A DNA stretch of 64,000 nucleotides from Eremophila alpestris peregrina (taxonomy: Eukaryota; Chordata; Aves; Passeriformes; Alaudidae). The position numbers and the translations under genes were made by a program. Positions 46,132-58,096 of the stretch are shown piece by piece (position 1 is the first letter of the stretch; each line of letters begins with the position of its first letter). Location: positions 186,001 through 250,000 of the forward strand of contig WMCF01000176.1 of NCBI GenBank assembly GCA_009792885.1, in the 5' to 3' direction. The notes beneath the pieces were generated by a model. That model searched no databases. It was not told the origin of the DNA and worked only from the letters and a program-made list of their open reading frames with translations.

Positions 46132-46192
<61 letters not shown>
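46132..46192. repeat. C homopolymer, 61 bases
   Basis: Uninterrupted C run, G-quadruplex-forming on the other strand. Its length makes the base count unreliable. Confidence 0.9.
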
Positions 46193-49100
46193 ACCCCCTC
46201 ATGTCCCCTAGGTCCTGGCAGGGCCAGCAGCCGCTGTTGCAACACTTGCAGTGACAGCTGTGCTGCTCTGACCTTCCCTGGAGTGTGGCTCAGCGAGCAT
46301 GGAGACTGGCTTCCAGCCCCCCTGCCCAAATCCAGGGGAGGCAGCCCTTGTGAGGCAACGCCTATGCAAGGTGACCTGGTGGAGCAGGGCTGTGAGCCCC
46401 CACGATTCCTACCCTGGGAATTGATCTGGGGTACCTTCACCCCACCCCTGTGTGGGGTTCAGAGGAGCTCCAGTGGTGGTGGTGGTCACACTCTGCATAT
46501 TGCCCATTGTGTGTGCCCTTGGCACAGCTGGCTTGTGCCATCGTTCTTGTGTGTTGCTCACCACTGCTCTGTCATGCTGGGCAGCTGAGCATCCCATGCC
46601 ACTGGAGGTAGATTTCCTCCTCCTGCCCCCATCTGTCCCCCTTTCCACAGCCCCTGGTGCTGTGCTGCTGTGACTCAAGCACTACTGGATGGTTGGGAGC
46701 TGAGGTTCCTCACTGTGTTTAACTGCCAGCCTGTCCTGCCTGATGCTCCTGCTTGGAGTGAGATCTCTCCCAGTTTGTTCCTTCCCACCTCTTGGTGTCA
46801 AGCCAGAGGAAACCCAATTGGAAAACGCTCAACAGGTCTACTTAAACCATGGGGAAGTTCCCAGTAGCTGGTGCAAACTGAAGGCTGGGCTATAGCTGAG
46901 ATGCTTTAGTTTAGTGGGCTGGGGAAATGGAAAAAAAATGGATAAAAATTGAGAAAAATGAAGAAAAAATTAGAAAGTACTTTTTTTTTTTTTTTTTAAA
47001 TTTTGTCTGTTCCTTGCAATTGTTGGGACTCCCTGAGACTGACATGGCACAGCTCTGGGAAGTGGGGTCTGGGCTCTCCCTGGTTTGGTGCAGGAGTCCA
47101 TGAGCACCTGGCAGAGGAGGGGTGGGCTGGGTTGGCAGCCTTAGGTGGGGAAGTTCTGGTTTGGCATCCAAATGTTTGCAGCCCCGAGCCCGTTGCTAGA
47201 GGAAACATGAAAAAAGAGGAAGGAGAGATTGCGGTCACGGCTCTTCCCCTCCGCAATCTGCGCCTCCCTCTTGGCCCCTCCAGCTCCAAAGCTGGTCATT
47301 CTGCCCATCCATCTCCTGTTCCTGTTGACTTACCTGCTGTGTGCTTGGAAGTCCTCATGGCAGTGGCCATGGAGTATTTTTTTGGGGGTATTATATGTAT
47401 ATATGGTGTGGGCAGGGATTGTATATATTTGGGGTTTATATGCATGGAATAAATATACATTTTGGGGTTTATCTATACATATGGGAATATATATATATAT
47501 TTGGTGGGTTACATATATGGGAATATGTGTATTTTGAGAGGGCTATGTGTATGGGGATATATGTATTTTGGGGAGTTACATGTGTGGGAATATATATGTG
47601 TTTGAGGGTGTAAGCAAAGACCGGCTGTCTTAGCAGCACAGGGGCTGCTAAGCATCAGCTAAGCAGATATCCAGGGAAGTCACCAAAAGCCATTCCTGCA
47701 CATCCTCCAGGATCCTTACAGGCAGGTTGGAGCAGCTCCCAGCATCTGCTGCCTTTGCATGGCAGGTTGTGCCAGCCTAACTGCATCAGTTAAAAACGGG
47801 GGTCCCAAGAGGTTCCCCTCATTCTCCTGCCCTCAGGAATTTTGGCTTGTTACTTGGTGAAACCAAAGCTTTGGTTTTCAAATAGGAGCAGTGTTAGCAC
47901 CTGCTCAGCATTTCTGCCCCAAAGCTGGACATAAAGATTGTCTTATCTTTTCCCCTTTCTCTCCCCTTCTTTTTTCACTCAGGAAGGAGAATTCACTTGC
48001 CTTTGCCACTCCATCCCTCCCCTATGTGTCTTCTTCCCCTCAGCTTATAAAATAACAGAGCATTTTGAAAACATGATACTTTTCCTCTTCCCTGGGCAGC
48101 ATTTATCTTTTTATAACAAGAAGGCTTCAAAGGCATGTGTGTGGTGTGGTGAGAGCTGGGAACTGCCCAGGAGCCCTGGGGGTGGCCAGTGGCCTGACGC
48201 AGCCCCCGCCCCTCGCGGGGACCTGCTCTCACTGTGCAGGTCACCTTTTGAAATACTCTGGAGTTTCTGGGAGCAGTGCCAGGATGCTCACTTGGTGGGG
48301 CAAAGGACGTGCATGGGCAGACAAGGGAGCTGGCAGTGCCAGTGAGTGGGGGCTTTGCTCCTTTGTACCAGCTCAAAATGTTGCAAAATGGGGACTTGGG
48401 GGTTCACTGGTGTTAGGTGTACCACCAGGTCCAAAGGGCAGCAGCTTCTGCAGGTTGGGCAGGGCGTGAAGCAGCCCTGGAGCTGTTGGGCTGGAGAGGG
48501 CCAGGGCCTCAGGACTGTCACCCCATGGGTGCTGTTCATCCCTGTCTCAGATGACACTGGGCTGCAACCCTGCAATGTCAGAACTGCCTTGCAGGCTGAA
48601 CCCCAAGACCTGCTCCCCCTGGAGTTCCCCACCTTGGCCCGACAAGGGGCAGCTCATGTGCCAGATTGGGTTGGCAAAGGCACTGCTGTTAGTTGTCACA
48701 ATCTGTGGCACTGCCAAGGGCTGCGTGGGGTCAGGTATTGTCCAGAAGTCATCATCCTGATGGCCTGGTGGGCTGTGGGAGCCCGGGCTGCTGCCAACCA
48801 CCAGCCATGGGCAGTTCTGTGAGTGGTGACTGTGTGGCTGTTCTGGCTGTCCCATGGCACCGTGAGCATCCTGGAGCCTGTGGAAATGGACATTCCTGGC
48901 TTGTCTAGTGGTGTCTCCCACTGAGAAGAAGCAACTCTGTGTACAGACGTATGACGTCTTGCCTGGCCACATGTCCCCCATAGCATCCTAGTGGGCTGTA
49001 GAGCTGACCCCAAACCCCTCAAAGCAGAGCCAGCCTGGGTGCAGACCTTGGCCACATCCTCCACTCAGCCTAGCCTGTGGTCCCTGGTCCCCACGTGGCT

Positions 49101-52100
49101 CTGCCACCAGCCCTGCAAGGCACTACAGTGCTGAGACCAGTGAAAGCTGCTTGGACACCAAGAGGAGGTTCAGGAACCCGCTGAGAGACCCTTTGCATTA
49201 AACACCACTTCCCTCATCCTAGTGGGAGCATGGCACTTGCAAGGTGGTGCTTCTTCTGTGGGTGTCCCTGTCCCCAAGTGGTCAGTCATTCTGTAGGACA
49301 CTGTTTTCTTCAGGGAAATAAAGGAGGGGTCCTGGGGGGGTGACAGGTTGGTTTGGGTGTAATGGGTGCAAATGTGGCAGTGGCTGGAGACCCCCATCCT
49401 TGTCCCCACTGTTCCCCTGTGGTGGAAGACAGACTCATCTGTCTGTCCTGCTGAGGGAATCCCTGTGACTGGCCTGTTTGTAGGACCCCAGCCTAAGTGC
49501 TGTGAGGTTTGAGGCTGGAAAGCCGCTTGCACCTCGGCTGTTCAGGGCTGTCCCCTGCGCTTGGCTCCTCGGGAGCGAGAGGAAGGTGCAGCCCCGGACG
49601 GAGCCACGCGCTCCTCACTCCGGCTTTGTTCAGGCTGAATTTTGTAATGTCAGGAAATGAGCTGGCTGTGGGAGGGGAGGCAGCCGGGGGAGGAAGGCTG
49701 GTTTTGTGGTTGGAGCGGAGGATGAGGACGCCGGAAAGCTGAGCACAATTCCTCGCTCTGTTGCAGGTGCTGGGGGTGAGGCTGCAGCTTGGGAGCTTGT
49801 GGTGTGTTTAAGGAGCGGGTGCTAGCCTCTGTGCCTCAGTTTCCCTTTTGTTCAGCACCGTTCCTCTTGTGGGAGTGTGCTGTGGTGATGTACAAGTGGT
49901 TGTGACCACTGGTAGATGACCAGCACAAGGCCAGCTGAAGCCACTGGGTCAGTGCCCCATGGGTCTCTTCCCATCCCCGAGTAGTGAGTGGGATGAGTTT
50001 AGGAGCTGCGTTTCCTTCTGGGCCATGGCAGCTTCTCCTCGGGCCAAGCATATGTGCTGTGTGCATTCCCTGGGAGAGTGTCCGAGCAAGCGGGTCAGTG
50101 TTTTGTCTTGTGGGATGTGCATGAGAATCTTCCCAGAAAACACAAAGTTCACCTAAACTCTGAGCAACTCTCTGTTGGCCTGGGCCACATCCATCGTCAA
50201 TGTTAACTTGGTTTATGATTTGTTTCATTCCTGAACTCTTTTTAATTTCTTTTCCTCTGGTCTCACTGGGATGATCTCCTGGTTCCCTGGATCCCTGCAG
50301 GTGCCTGGCCAGGTCCCACCCAGTCTGCATAGCCCTTGCAGTGATACTAAGGATCAGGGCAGTGCAGGGGGGGACCTTGCAGACCCTGTCCCATCAGCCA
50401 GGTCTGCAGGGGATACTGGGCTCCCCTCACTGTTCTCTTCATCTGGCTGTGCTTGGATGGGACATGTGGGGAGTCCTGGCCTTGCCTCTGTCCCCTCAGA
50501 CTGACAGCTGCCTGCTTTTCTTTGCAGTTGGATTGAAGAGCGGTGGCTGCAGCTCATCCCTGGCAGGAGCAGAAGATGCAGGAGGCTGCGTAGCAGGTAT
50601 GGAGGAAATCCCAAACACTGGGTTCCTGCCTTCCCTTTGGGTTTCCTTGGCCACACGTATCTCCCCTGCTGCAGGCTGGGAGCGGGCAGAGGGTCCCACA
50701 GAGGATGCAGCTGAATGCAGCTCAAGGGTCTCAGGCTCCCACAGGGGTGCTGACCAGACCCTGCAGCCCTGCTCCAAGGACAGGAGGAACAGTGAGGTCT
50801 GGTGCTGGAAGGGCACAGGGAGCCCCCTGCTCCACTGTGCAGCCCTCACCTGCTCTGCGCTCAGGGGTCCTGGTGTGTGGGATGGGGCAGCAGGCCCCCA
50901 GAGCAGGGCAGGGAGGTGGCACCCAACAGTGGGTGCCACTGCTGTTCCCCAGTGCCCATGTTCCCCTTCACTTCCCCATCTGGCACAGCTCTGATGGCTC
51001 CCAGCCGTAGCCACAGCACTGATTTAGGGCTTTTTGGGTGTTTTGCAACACAGCTCCGTGCATCAGTGCAAAGGAGGGTTTTCTTGCCCTGCTTTCTCCC
51101 GGTGTGGACAAGACTTGTGGCCAAACCTGCTGTTATTTTGTCCCTTGCATTCCTCTGAAATAAGGTGCTGCTGGGAGAGGGCCTCATGTCCAGGTTTTCT
51201 TCCTTTTCAACCTTCTTGGCCTGTTTATTGCTCTTACAGTAAATGTTTGTGTCTCCTGTGTCTGCAATGAGGTTGTGGTACAGACACCACCACGGGTTGG
51301 TTTATGAGGGCTCTATGGTTTCATGAAATGCATCTTCTGTACCTGAGAGTGAAATCAATAAAAGGAAAGATTTTTAAAAATAATATGCCCAGCTCCTGAA
51401 CGGAGGGGGCTATGTCAGGACTGCTTAGTGAGCAGTTTTGAGGGGTTGTGATGGCTTTTAGTGCTGGAGAGAGGGCAGGTAATTTATTCGGAGGCCCGGT
51501 GGTGGGAGATGGGGGCAGCATCACTGTGTCCTCTGCAAGGTCACCACCAAGGGCTTCATCTGCTGATAGGAACCAAGAGCAACTCCCCAGGCTGGGTCAG
51601 GGGGAGTGTCTCAGTGGTGCTTGGTGTGTGCCAGTGATGGCCCATGGTGTGCCAGGGGACAGGAGGTTTGGAGGGCTCAGCCAGGTCTGTCCCACTGTGG
51701 CTGAGCTGAGTGCTCCAGGAGTGTTCTGGGGCTGGTGTGGGACCTGCTCTGATCCACTCGCTCTGGGTACAAATGAATTCTAGCTAAGGAGCACGTGTTT
51801 CCATGTGGTGAATGATTACTTGGAGTGCTGGGGAGATGGGTCTGTCTGCTGTGGGGTGTGCGTGGAGGGCAGGACCCCAAACACCGCCGTCCCAATGGAC
51901 CATGCACATTCCATCCCCCAGCCCGGATGCTGGTGGGCGGTGGCAGGATCTCTCGGTAACTGCCTTCTCCCCCACACCACTCCTTGCAGCTGGAGGCACG
52001 ATGCTCAGCTCTGCCAGCTCCGTCCTGACCTGTGACAACAGCTCCTTGTTTTTTAGTTTCACACAAATTCTTGGGTTTTGGGTTGGCAGTGTCCTCCTGC

Positions 52101-53129
52101 AAAGCCCTCGTACTGCCACTGGTGCCAGCACAGAGTTTTGAGCGGGGAGGAGCAGTTTAGTGATTTCTGCAACTGCAGAACTGCTCGCTCCAAGGAGCAG
52201 CTCAGCAAGTGGTGCACTCGGGGAGGAGGAATTTGAAAAGCATCTCTAGGGACTGCTTTAAGACTTGTCTCCTTCACTCTGCGAGTGACAGGAGCTGAGC
52301 AATTAGAGGAGCAATATCGACCCAGCCTCGGAAGCGTGTGACGGCCGGCACCGGGCGATTTAATCCCAGTGAAGCCACGTCCTCGTGTCCTGGACGTGCA
52401 GCATCGCTGCCTGCAATCAATAGGCATTTTGTCTGAGGCCAGCCCTGTTTGAGGCGAACCAGGCAAACTTTCTTCTGTGACAGAAGACTCTTCTAGAGCC
52501 TGTGACCTTAATTGAATCAACTCTTTCATGTCCTGAAGACGGTCACATAGTCTTGCTGCAGCCATGCTCAGTAAATAACGTGTCCGTCCCCACGTGCAGG
52601 GTCTGTGCCACCCGGTGAGATTTTGCAGCCTGAGGCTGATTTCCAGCAGCTTGGGAAGAGCCCTTGGGTCACCAGGTCTGTTCCTCTGCTGTCTGAGGCC
52701 TCGCCTGTGTTCTTTTGAAGGTTCATTGGCAGCTGGAGTATGCACCTTCCACGCTCCCACTGTGCCTGAGGTGTGAGTGTGCCACCTTACCTGGCACCTG
52801 GCTCTTTGCATCTGGCGAGATCCTCCCGATCTCCAGGGAGAGCTTGTAAAATCCAGCCAGTGGGTGCACTGAAACCAAATCCCCACTCTTGACCCTTTTG
52901 AATACGGAATACTGAATTTGGTAAAGCAGTGGGTTCCTGCTGTGTTTGCCGCAGCTGAAATGTGTCTGAGCTGCTGGAGGTCACCTTTCCAATCCCCGTG
53001 GAGCCGGGTGGCCTTCTCTGGTCATGGCTCTGCCCTGCGCTTTGGGTTCTGAGCTCATCCGCTATTTTGCCACTGGCGGGGGAAAAAAAAAACCAAACCT
53101 GTCTTCAAAGCCCTTTTCCCTTGGGGAAA
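46193..53129. other. Probable intronic DNA, no exon seen
   Basis: Outside the minisatellite I see a T17 tract (46981-46997), an 18-bp perfect palindrome (47860-47877), a small CpG patch at 49500-49740, a MEF2-consensus match (51374-51383) and a 275-codon minus-strand frame (52059-52886) with no recognised domain. Confidence 0.5.
47385..47612. repeat. AT-rich minisatellite, ~34-36-bp unit
   Basis: Five to six diverged units built on TTTTGGGGTTTATATATATG and GGGAATATATAT. They alternate GGGG-containing and TATA-containing parts. Confidence 0.85.
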
Positions 53130-53522
53130 AGCCAGCTTGGTCAGAAACGTCCGCGCAGAAATGTCATCTGACCCAGCAGCTGGCTCACGCCTCCCCGGGG
53201 GTCCTGCGGCTCCACCGCCCCTGTCCCAGCCCCGCCGCGGCCCCGGCTTTGGGCTGCTGGAGGAAGCGAGCCCGGCCGCTGCTTTTGGCAAGCTCTGGCC
53301 GCTCCCTTCCCCCCGGCAGGCTTCACCACCCCCCTCCTGCCTCCGCATCTGCCTCTGCCCTTCAGCTGCCGCCGTGCAGGCCGGCGGCCGCGATCGGGGT
53401 TTTGGGGGCCTCGGGGGCCTGGGCAGCGGTGCCGGGGCCGGGGATGGCGGCTCCGTCCCGAGCTTCCTCCCGGCCGCCAGCGCGCAGCAGCCGTGGAGAA
53501 GGACGCAGCCACCCTGTCTCCT
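53130..53522 (+). promoter_or_regulatory. Second CpG island ending in a splice donor: possible alternative first exon
   Basis: Dense CpG over about 390 bp, then GGACGCAGCCACCCTGTCTC and CT|GTAAGTAC, with a donor matching the U1 consensus at all six intronic positions (53523-53528). A T-rich intron-like sequence follows. Consistent with an intragenic promoter and alternative 5' exon of the same + strand gene. Exon start and use are not determinable here. Confidence 0.55.
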
Positions 53523-53769
53523 GTAAGTACCTCTCACTCTTTCCACTGGAGAGTTAAAATTAGCAACTTCTTTTTTTAAAGCAGGCGTCGCTTTAAACCT
53601 CGCCAGCCCAACTGGGTTTCCTTTTATTCCCCCCCCGACTCCTTTTCTCTTGATTTTTTTTTAAATTTTGTTGTTATTGTTCAACGTGTGCATGCACTTT
53701 TCTCCCTTTTTATTTCTTTATTTTTTTTTCTCCTTCTTTTCGTTCCTTCCTATTTTAAACACGGGTGAC

Positions 53770-53965
53770 GCTGCAGTGTCGGTGCGGAGTTTGGAGCCAA
53801 ATAAACAGCCCGGCGCTCCCCCACCCCGATCGCCTTACAGAGCCCGGGGCCGGAGCCCAGCGCCGAATTTAGACCCTTATCTATTGTCAGCCTCCGCGGT
53901 CGGCGCTGCTCTGCCAGGGGGGGTTGCCCCGGACCCCCTTGTTGCTCCTGACACAGATCCTCGCC
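53770..53965 (+). promoter_or_regulatory. CpG-rich patch downstream of second island
   Basis: A further block of CpG-rich sequence, separated from the island by about 240 bp of T-rich DNA. Contains CCTTATCTATTGTCAGC. It may be part of the same regulatory region. Confidence 0.4.
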
Positions 53966-56900
53966 GTGAGTTTGCCGCTTGTTGTTTTTCCCTCTCCTTT
54001 GTTTTCGTGGTAAAGCACAGAAGTGCCCGTAAATCAGGAGCCGTTGTTTTGGTTTTTTTTTTTTTCCAGCGGTGAGTGGGCAGAGAGGGAGAGGGGGGTC
54101 TGAGTGATGTGGGGCTCCCATGCTGGAGAGAGGGGGAAACTGAGGCACAGAGGGAGGCATGGCTCCCTGATGGGGAGTGGGTGAGCTGGGATTTCCTCTT
54201 TTTAGAATCAAAACAAACAGAGACCAGGAAGGAAAAGACAGCAGGCACGGGCTCAGATGCATGATCAGTGCCTGTCCCGCGGGGTGAATCCCTTTGGGAA
54301 GCCTGTGCCCATGGTCCCCCGTGGCAGGGACGGTTCCGGGGTCTGACGTGCGGGTGGAGGGTGCCCCTGCTGGCACGGTACCGCGGCCAGAGCTCCGCTA
54401 CGCCGGGACGGGATGGGGCCAGCAGTTGGAAGTGGATGTCCCAGCCCGGATCTGCGAAAGCAAACAGGAAGGCGAATGGGGAGCAGCCGCTGTGTTTACT
54501 CAGAGGTTATTTATTGTGGTTCCTGAGAGGTTGGTACTGGGGACTTTTAACACCTTCCTGCTTGGTGCTGGATCCTTTTGGCCGGGGCTGGATGGCTGGC
54601 AGGAGCTTGCGGCCACAGTGGAGCAGGTACCAGGCACTGGATGTCAGGCAGAGTGTCACACTGGGGCTCTCTGTCCAGTTCCTTCTCCTCCCTTGACTGT
54701 TTCCTAAATGTTTGTTTTGCTCTAAAGCCCAGCCTGCCTGGGGTGGATGTGGTGAGGATGGATCTGGTGGGGCTGGAAGCAGTGCTGAGCTTGGCTCATC
54801 CTAGAAAAATCCTTTTCCATTTGATTTTTTCTGGGTTTTTATGCTGTTGTTGCTTTGGGGTAACAGTTAATAATGTTGATCATCTTCATATCCATGTCTG
54901 TGAAAGTGAAGGTGCAGAGCCTGAGCTCTGATGCTCATGGATCAGGCTGGAGGATAAAGTTTGGGTGTGCTTTGGGTTAAACCCAGACCTTTACCCATTG
55001 TTGGGGGTGGGTGAGGTGGGTTCTCCCCTCTGCCTGACTTGGAGGGACTTGTCACAAGGTAGTCTCCTTTGTTGAGGGAACCACTAAAAGGTCCCAAGGT
55101 TTCTGCTTTTGGAACTGAGTGGCTGCCCTCAGTACTGCCCTAGGCAACAACAACTGTAGAGTCCTTTCCTCATCCTCTTCTTTTGGGCAAACAACCCATT
55201 TGGGCAAATCTTTATTGATACATTTTACATCCCCACCCTTCAGCAAAAATTGTGACCAAAGTATTTTCATTTCTTTCTACAAACTCATGCCGTACTTCTT
55301 CTCATCCCACCTTTGCATGGGGAGTATTGACAAAAAACTGTGGTATTTGATTTTATTCCCCAATATTTTCCCCTTTCCAAGAGGAACTGTGACTGGTGAC
55401 AAATCCGTGACATTCTTGCACTCACAATGGCTCTTATCTGCCCTCAGGATCCATCTTCTCTGTGCTGCAGGGGCATCCCAGTGGCTTTTCTGCCACCCCT
55501 CTGGTAACATGGCTGGGAATCACGACAAGCCCTTGGCCTGAGCTATGGCCATGTGATGCTCCTGCAGGGGATTTTAGAGTGTGCCAGACCCAGGATGTAA
55601 TAGTGCTTCTGGAAAGTGCTAAATGTTGGCATTTCCCATAGTGTCTGGGGCATGCCCATTGCTCTCCTGAGCATCACCCCCATGCTTTGCTGGGATGTCC
55701 TTGAGGGGCATGTGGGCATCCCTAGGGCTGGCCAAAATCATCACCCCTCTGGCATGTGGCTTTTGGTGCAGCCACAGAGAAGGGCTCAGCTGGTTGGGGA
55801 CCGGCCCCCACCGCCTCAATTCCCCTTGCTGAAACACAGAGTTTGGCCTTAAAAAAATCCCCTTTTAAGACAGACTGCTGTTCCTGAAGGATGTGTGCTG
55901 GGCTCTGGATGAATCTCTCTCAGTGGGAACCATCATCCAGGTCTGTAAGTAGCTGCCATGGGGTCAGCAGACATCATGGCCTCACTGTAGTGGCCCGGTG
56001 CTGAAGAGCAGGAGGGCAGGATTTGTGTGCCTGGCACAAGAATGTGCATCCTGTGAGTGAGCAGCAACAGCTGAGAAGCAGCTGTCCTGGTGGATTTGAG
56101 CTGCCTGATGGGCTGGGGCCGGATTTTCACCCCTCTGGCTCATTGGCATGTGGTTCAGGATGCATGTGGGTACAAGCTGTTGCTGAGCTAGGGAGGGAGG
56201 TCAGGTCCTGGCTGATGGCAAAGGCTTTGTGGCACAGGGGGCATCCCCTGGTCCCAGCAGCCCTGAGTCATGCTGGGGACAAGGGACCTTGAACTGGTTC
56301 GTGTCTCTCTCCCTAGCCTGGCTTTGGCTGCAGAAGCTCTGGGCACCCTGGGATGCTCCAACCCTGCTTGGGCTCTGGATAGCAGAGTGCTGGTGGTGGC
56401 TGATGTTATTTATGTGCTGGGTTGGAGGCAGGGGAAGAGGAAGTTAAACCCATCTTTGCCATGTGGCATCTTGTCCTGGTTCCTCCTGTTCGCTGAGTGA
56501 GTTGGGTTGGAGTTCAATGGCAGCCAGACCATGGTCCATGCCTCCTGGTGGGATTTAGTGGCTCCTTAGCTGTAAATCTTGGAGCCAAGGGACAGGTTCT
56601 CATGCCTTGATCTCTGTTTTTGGTGCTTTTACAATCCCAAATAACTAATGATAGGTTTGGGCCTTTGTTTAATTTATTAAGTGAAATAATGATGTCTGGT
56701 GGTGAGCTTCCAGCTGTAGTATGGCAGTGTGCTCTGAGCACAAGCCTGTGGCTATGGACCAAAGTGGGTTTTGGGGAATGTGTAAAGATGGGTGGGCATG
56801 TCCACCTCTGAGAAAGGCAGATGGCCAGGATGGCAATACTGTGGTTTTGTTTCCAGGCTGGAAGTGCCGCGGGCAGGTTGGAGCTGTGATGGTGGAGTCT

Positions 56901-57721
56901 GAGCACTGGGATGGAGTCAGGAGCATGATCCTGCCTGGTCCTGTTGGTGTTGGCCAGATTTTTTCCATCCATCTCTCCAAGGGAGTCTTCTAGTGACCTC
57001 TGCTATGGCATCACCTGCACAGTAATTAGCATTTTCATATGAGTGACAAATTAAGATATTTTGCTTCTTATCCTTTGACTGGTCAAGTGGAGCTGGTGAC
57101 CACCATCACCTTCCCAGTAATGGGAAGCTCCTGACTTCACCAGCTGCTTTGCACCCCAGATGAGTGCTGGACCCTGCAGCCCCTGGGGAACCTGGTGCTT
57201 CCTTCCCAGGAGCTCAAGACATGTAAACCCTGATGGAGAGGCATGGGACAATGCAGGAGCAACATCTTTTACATTGCCTGCTTTGGACCCGACAGAAGTG
57301 ATGGTTGCCTTGGCCATGGATGTAGTCAGCAGTTGGTAGATGCAAATCAGAGCAGCAGCCCCGTGACTTTGGGCACCACGGCTGTTACTCACCAGTGCTT
57401 GGGGATGCAAAACCAACAAAGAAATGATTGTGGGAGGCCAGTTTGAAAGATCTTGGTGGCCCTTGGGAAAGGGCTGAGCCTTTGGGAATGGCGCTGCTGA
57501 GGTCGTGCACTGGAAGGACTGTGCTCAAGGGCTGAGTTCTGGGGTGGCACGGGGGACCTCTGGCCTCTCGGCAGCCCTGGCTCCCAGACTGAGCCCACGC
57601 TGGGCTTTGGGTGCTGGAGGGTCTGCAAAGCTGCTCTGGGGTGTTCCTTCCTGGGTGGGGCTGGGGCGCAGAGTTGCTGAACATGTGTCTGAGCTGGGGA
57701 GGGAAATGTCATGGAGATGGG
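53966..57721. other. Probable intronic DNA, no exon seen
   Basis: Nothing gene-like. 55040-55520 is lower in GC than its flanks and shows long minus-strand frames, possibly an old unrecognised insertion. AT-rich pockets at 56630-56700 and 57015-57070 (AGTAATTAGCATTTTCATAT) could be conserved elements. Confidence 0.45.
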
Positions 57722-58096
57722 GCTGGAAGAGCTGGGGCTGTTCAACCTGAAGAGGAAAAGGCTCCAGGGAGACCTTAGAGCCCCTTCCAGTGCCTAAAGG
57801 GGCTTCAGCAGAGCTGGAGAGGGATTTTGGACGTGGATGAAGGGCCTGGAATGACAGGACAAGGGGGAATGGCTTCTCATTGTCAGCAGGCAGGTTTAGA
57901 TGGGATATTGAGAGGAAATTCTTCCCTGTGAGGGTGGTGAGGCCCTGGCACAAGCTGTCCAGAGAAGCTGTGGGTGCCCCATCCCTGGCAGCATTCAAGG
58001 CCAGTCAAGCATTGGATGTGGCTTGGAGCAACCTGGGATAGAGGTTGGAGTGAGTTTTAAGTTTCCTTCCCAAACCATTCTAAGATTTCATGATTT
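57722..58096 (+). mobile_element. CR1 LINE 3' fragment
   Basis: Sense-orientation CR1 from AGAGCTGGGGCTGTTCAACC through GGGGGAATGGCTTCTCATTG and GCCCCATCCCTGGCAGC to TTCTAAGATTTCATGATT. About 375 bp, no reverse transcriptase sequence. Confidence 0.96.

Noticed and set aside
45761..46588. 275-codon frame containing a long proline run
   Set aside because: The proline run is the 61-base C homopolymer; length uncertain and no domain.
51374..51383. TTAAAAATAA, matching the loose MEF2 consensus (also 63424-63433)
   Set aside because: The loose consensus is expected about four times in this length, so these two carry little weight alone.
53024..53557. 177-codon plus frame and overlapping minus frames in the second CpG island
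   Set aside because: Pro/Ala/Arg-rich readings in three frames at once, typical of CpG islands. No supporting motif.
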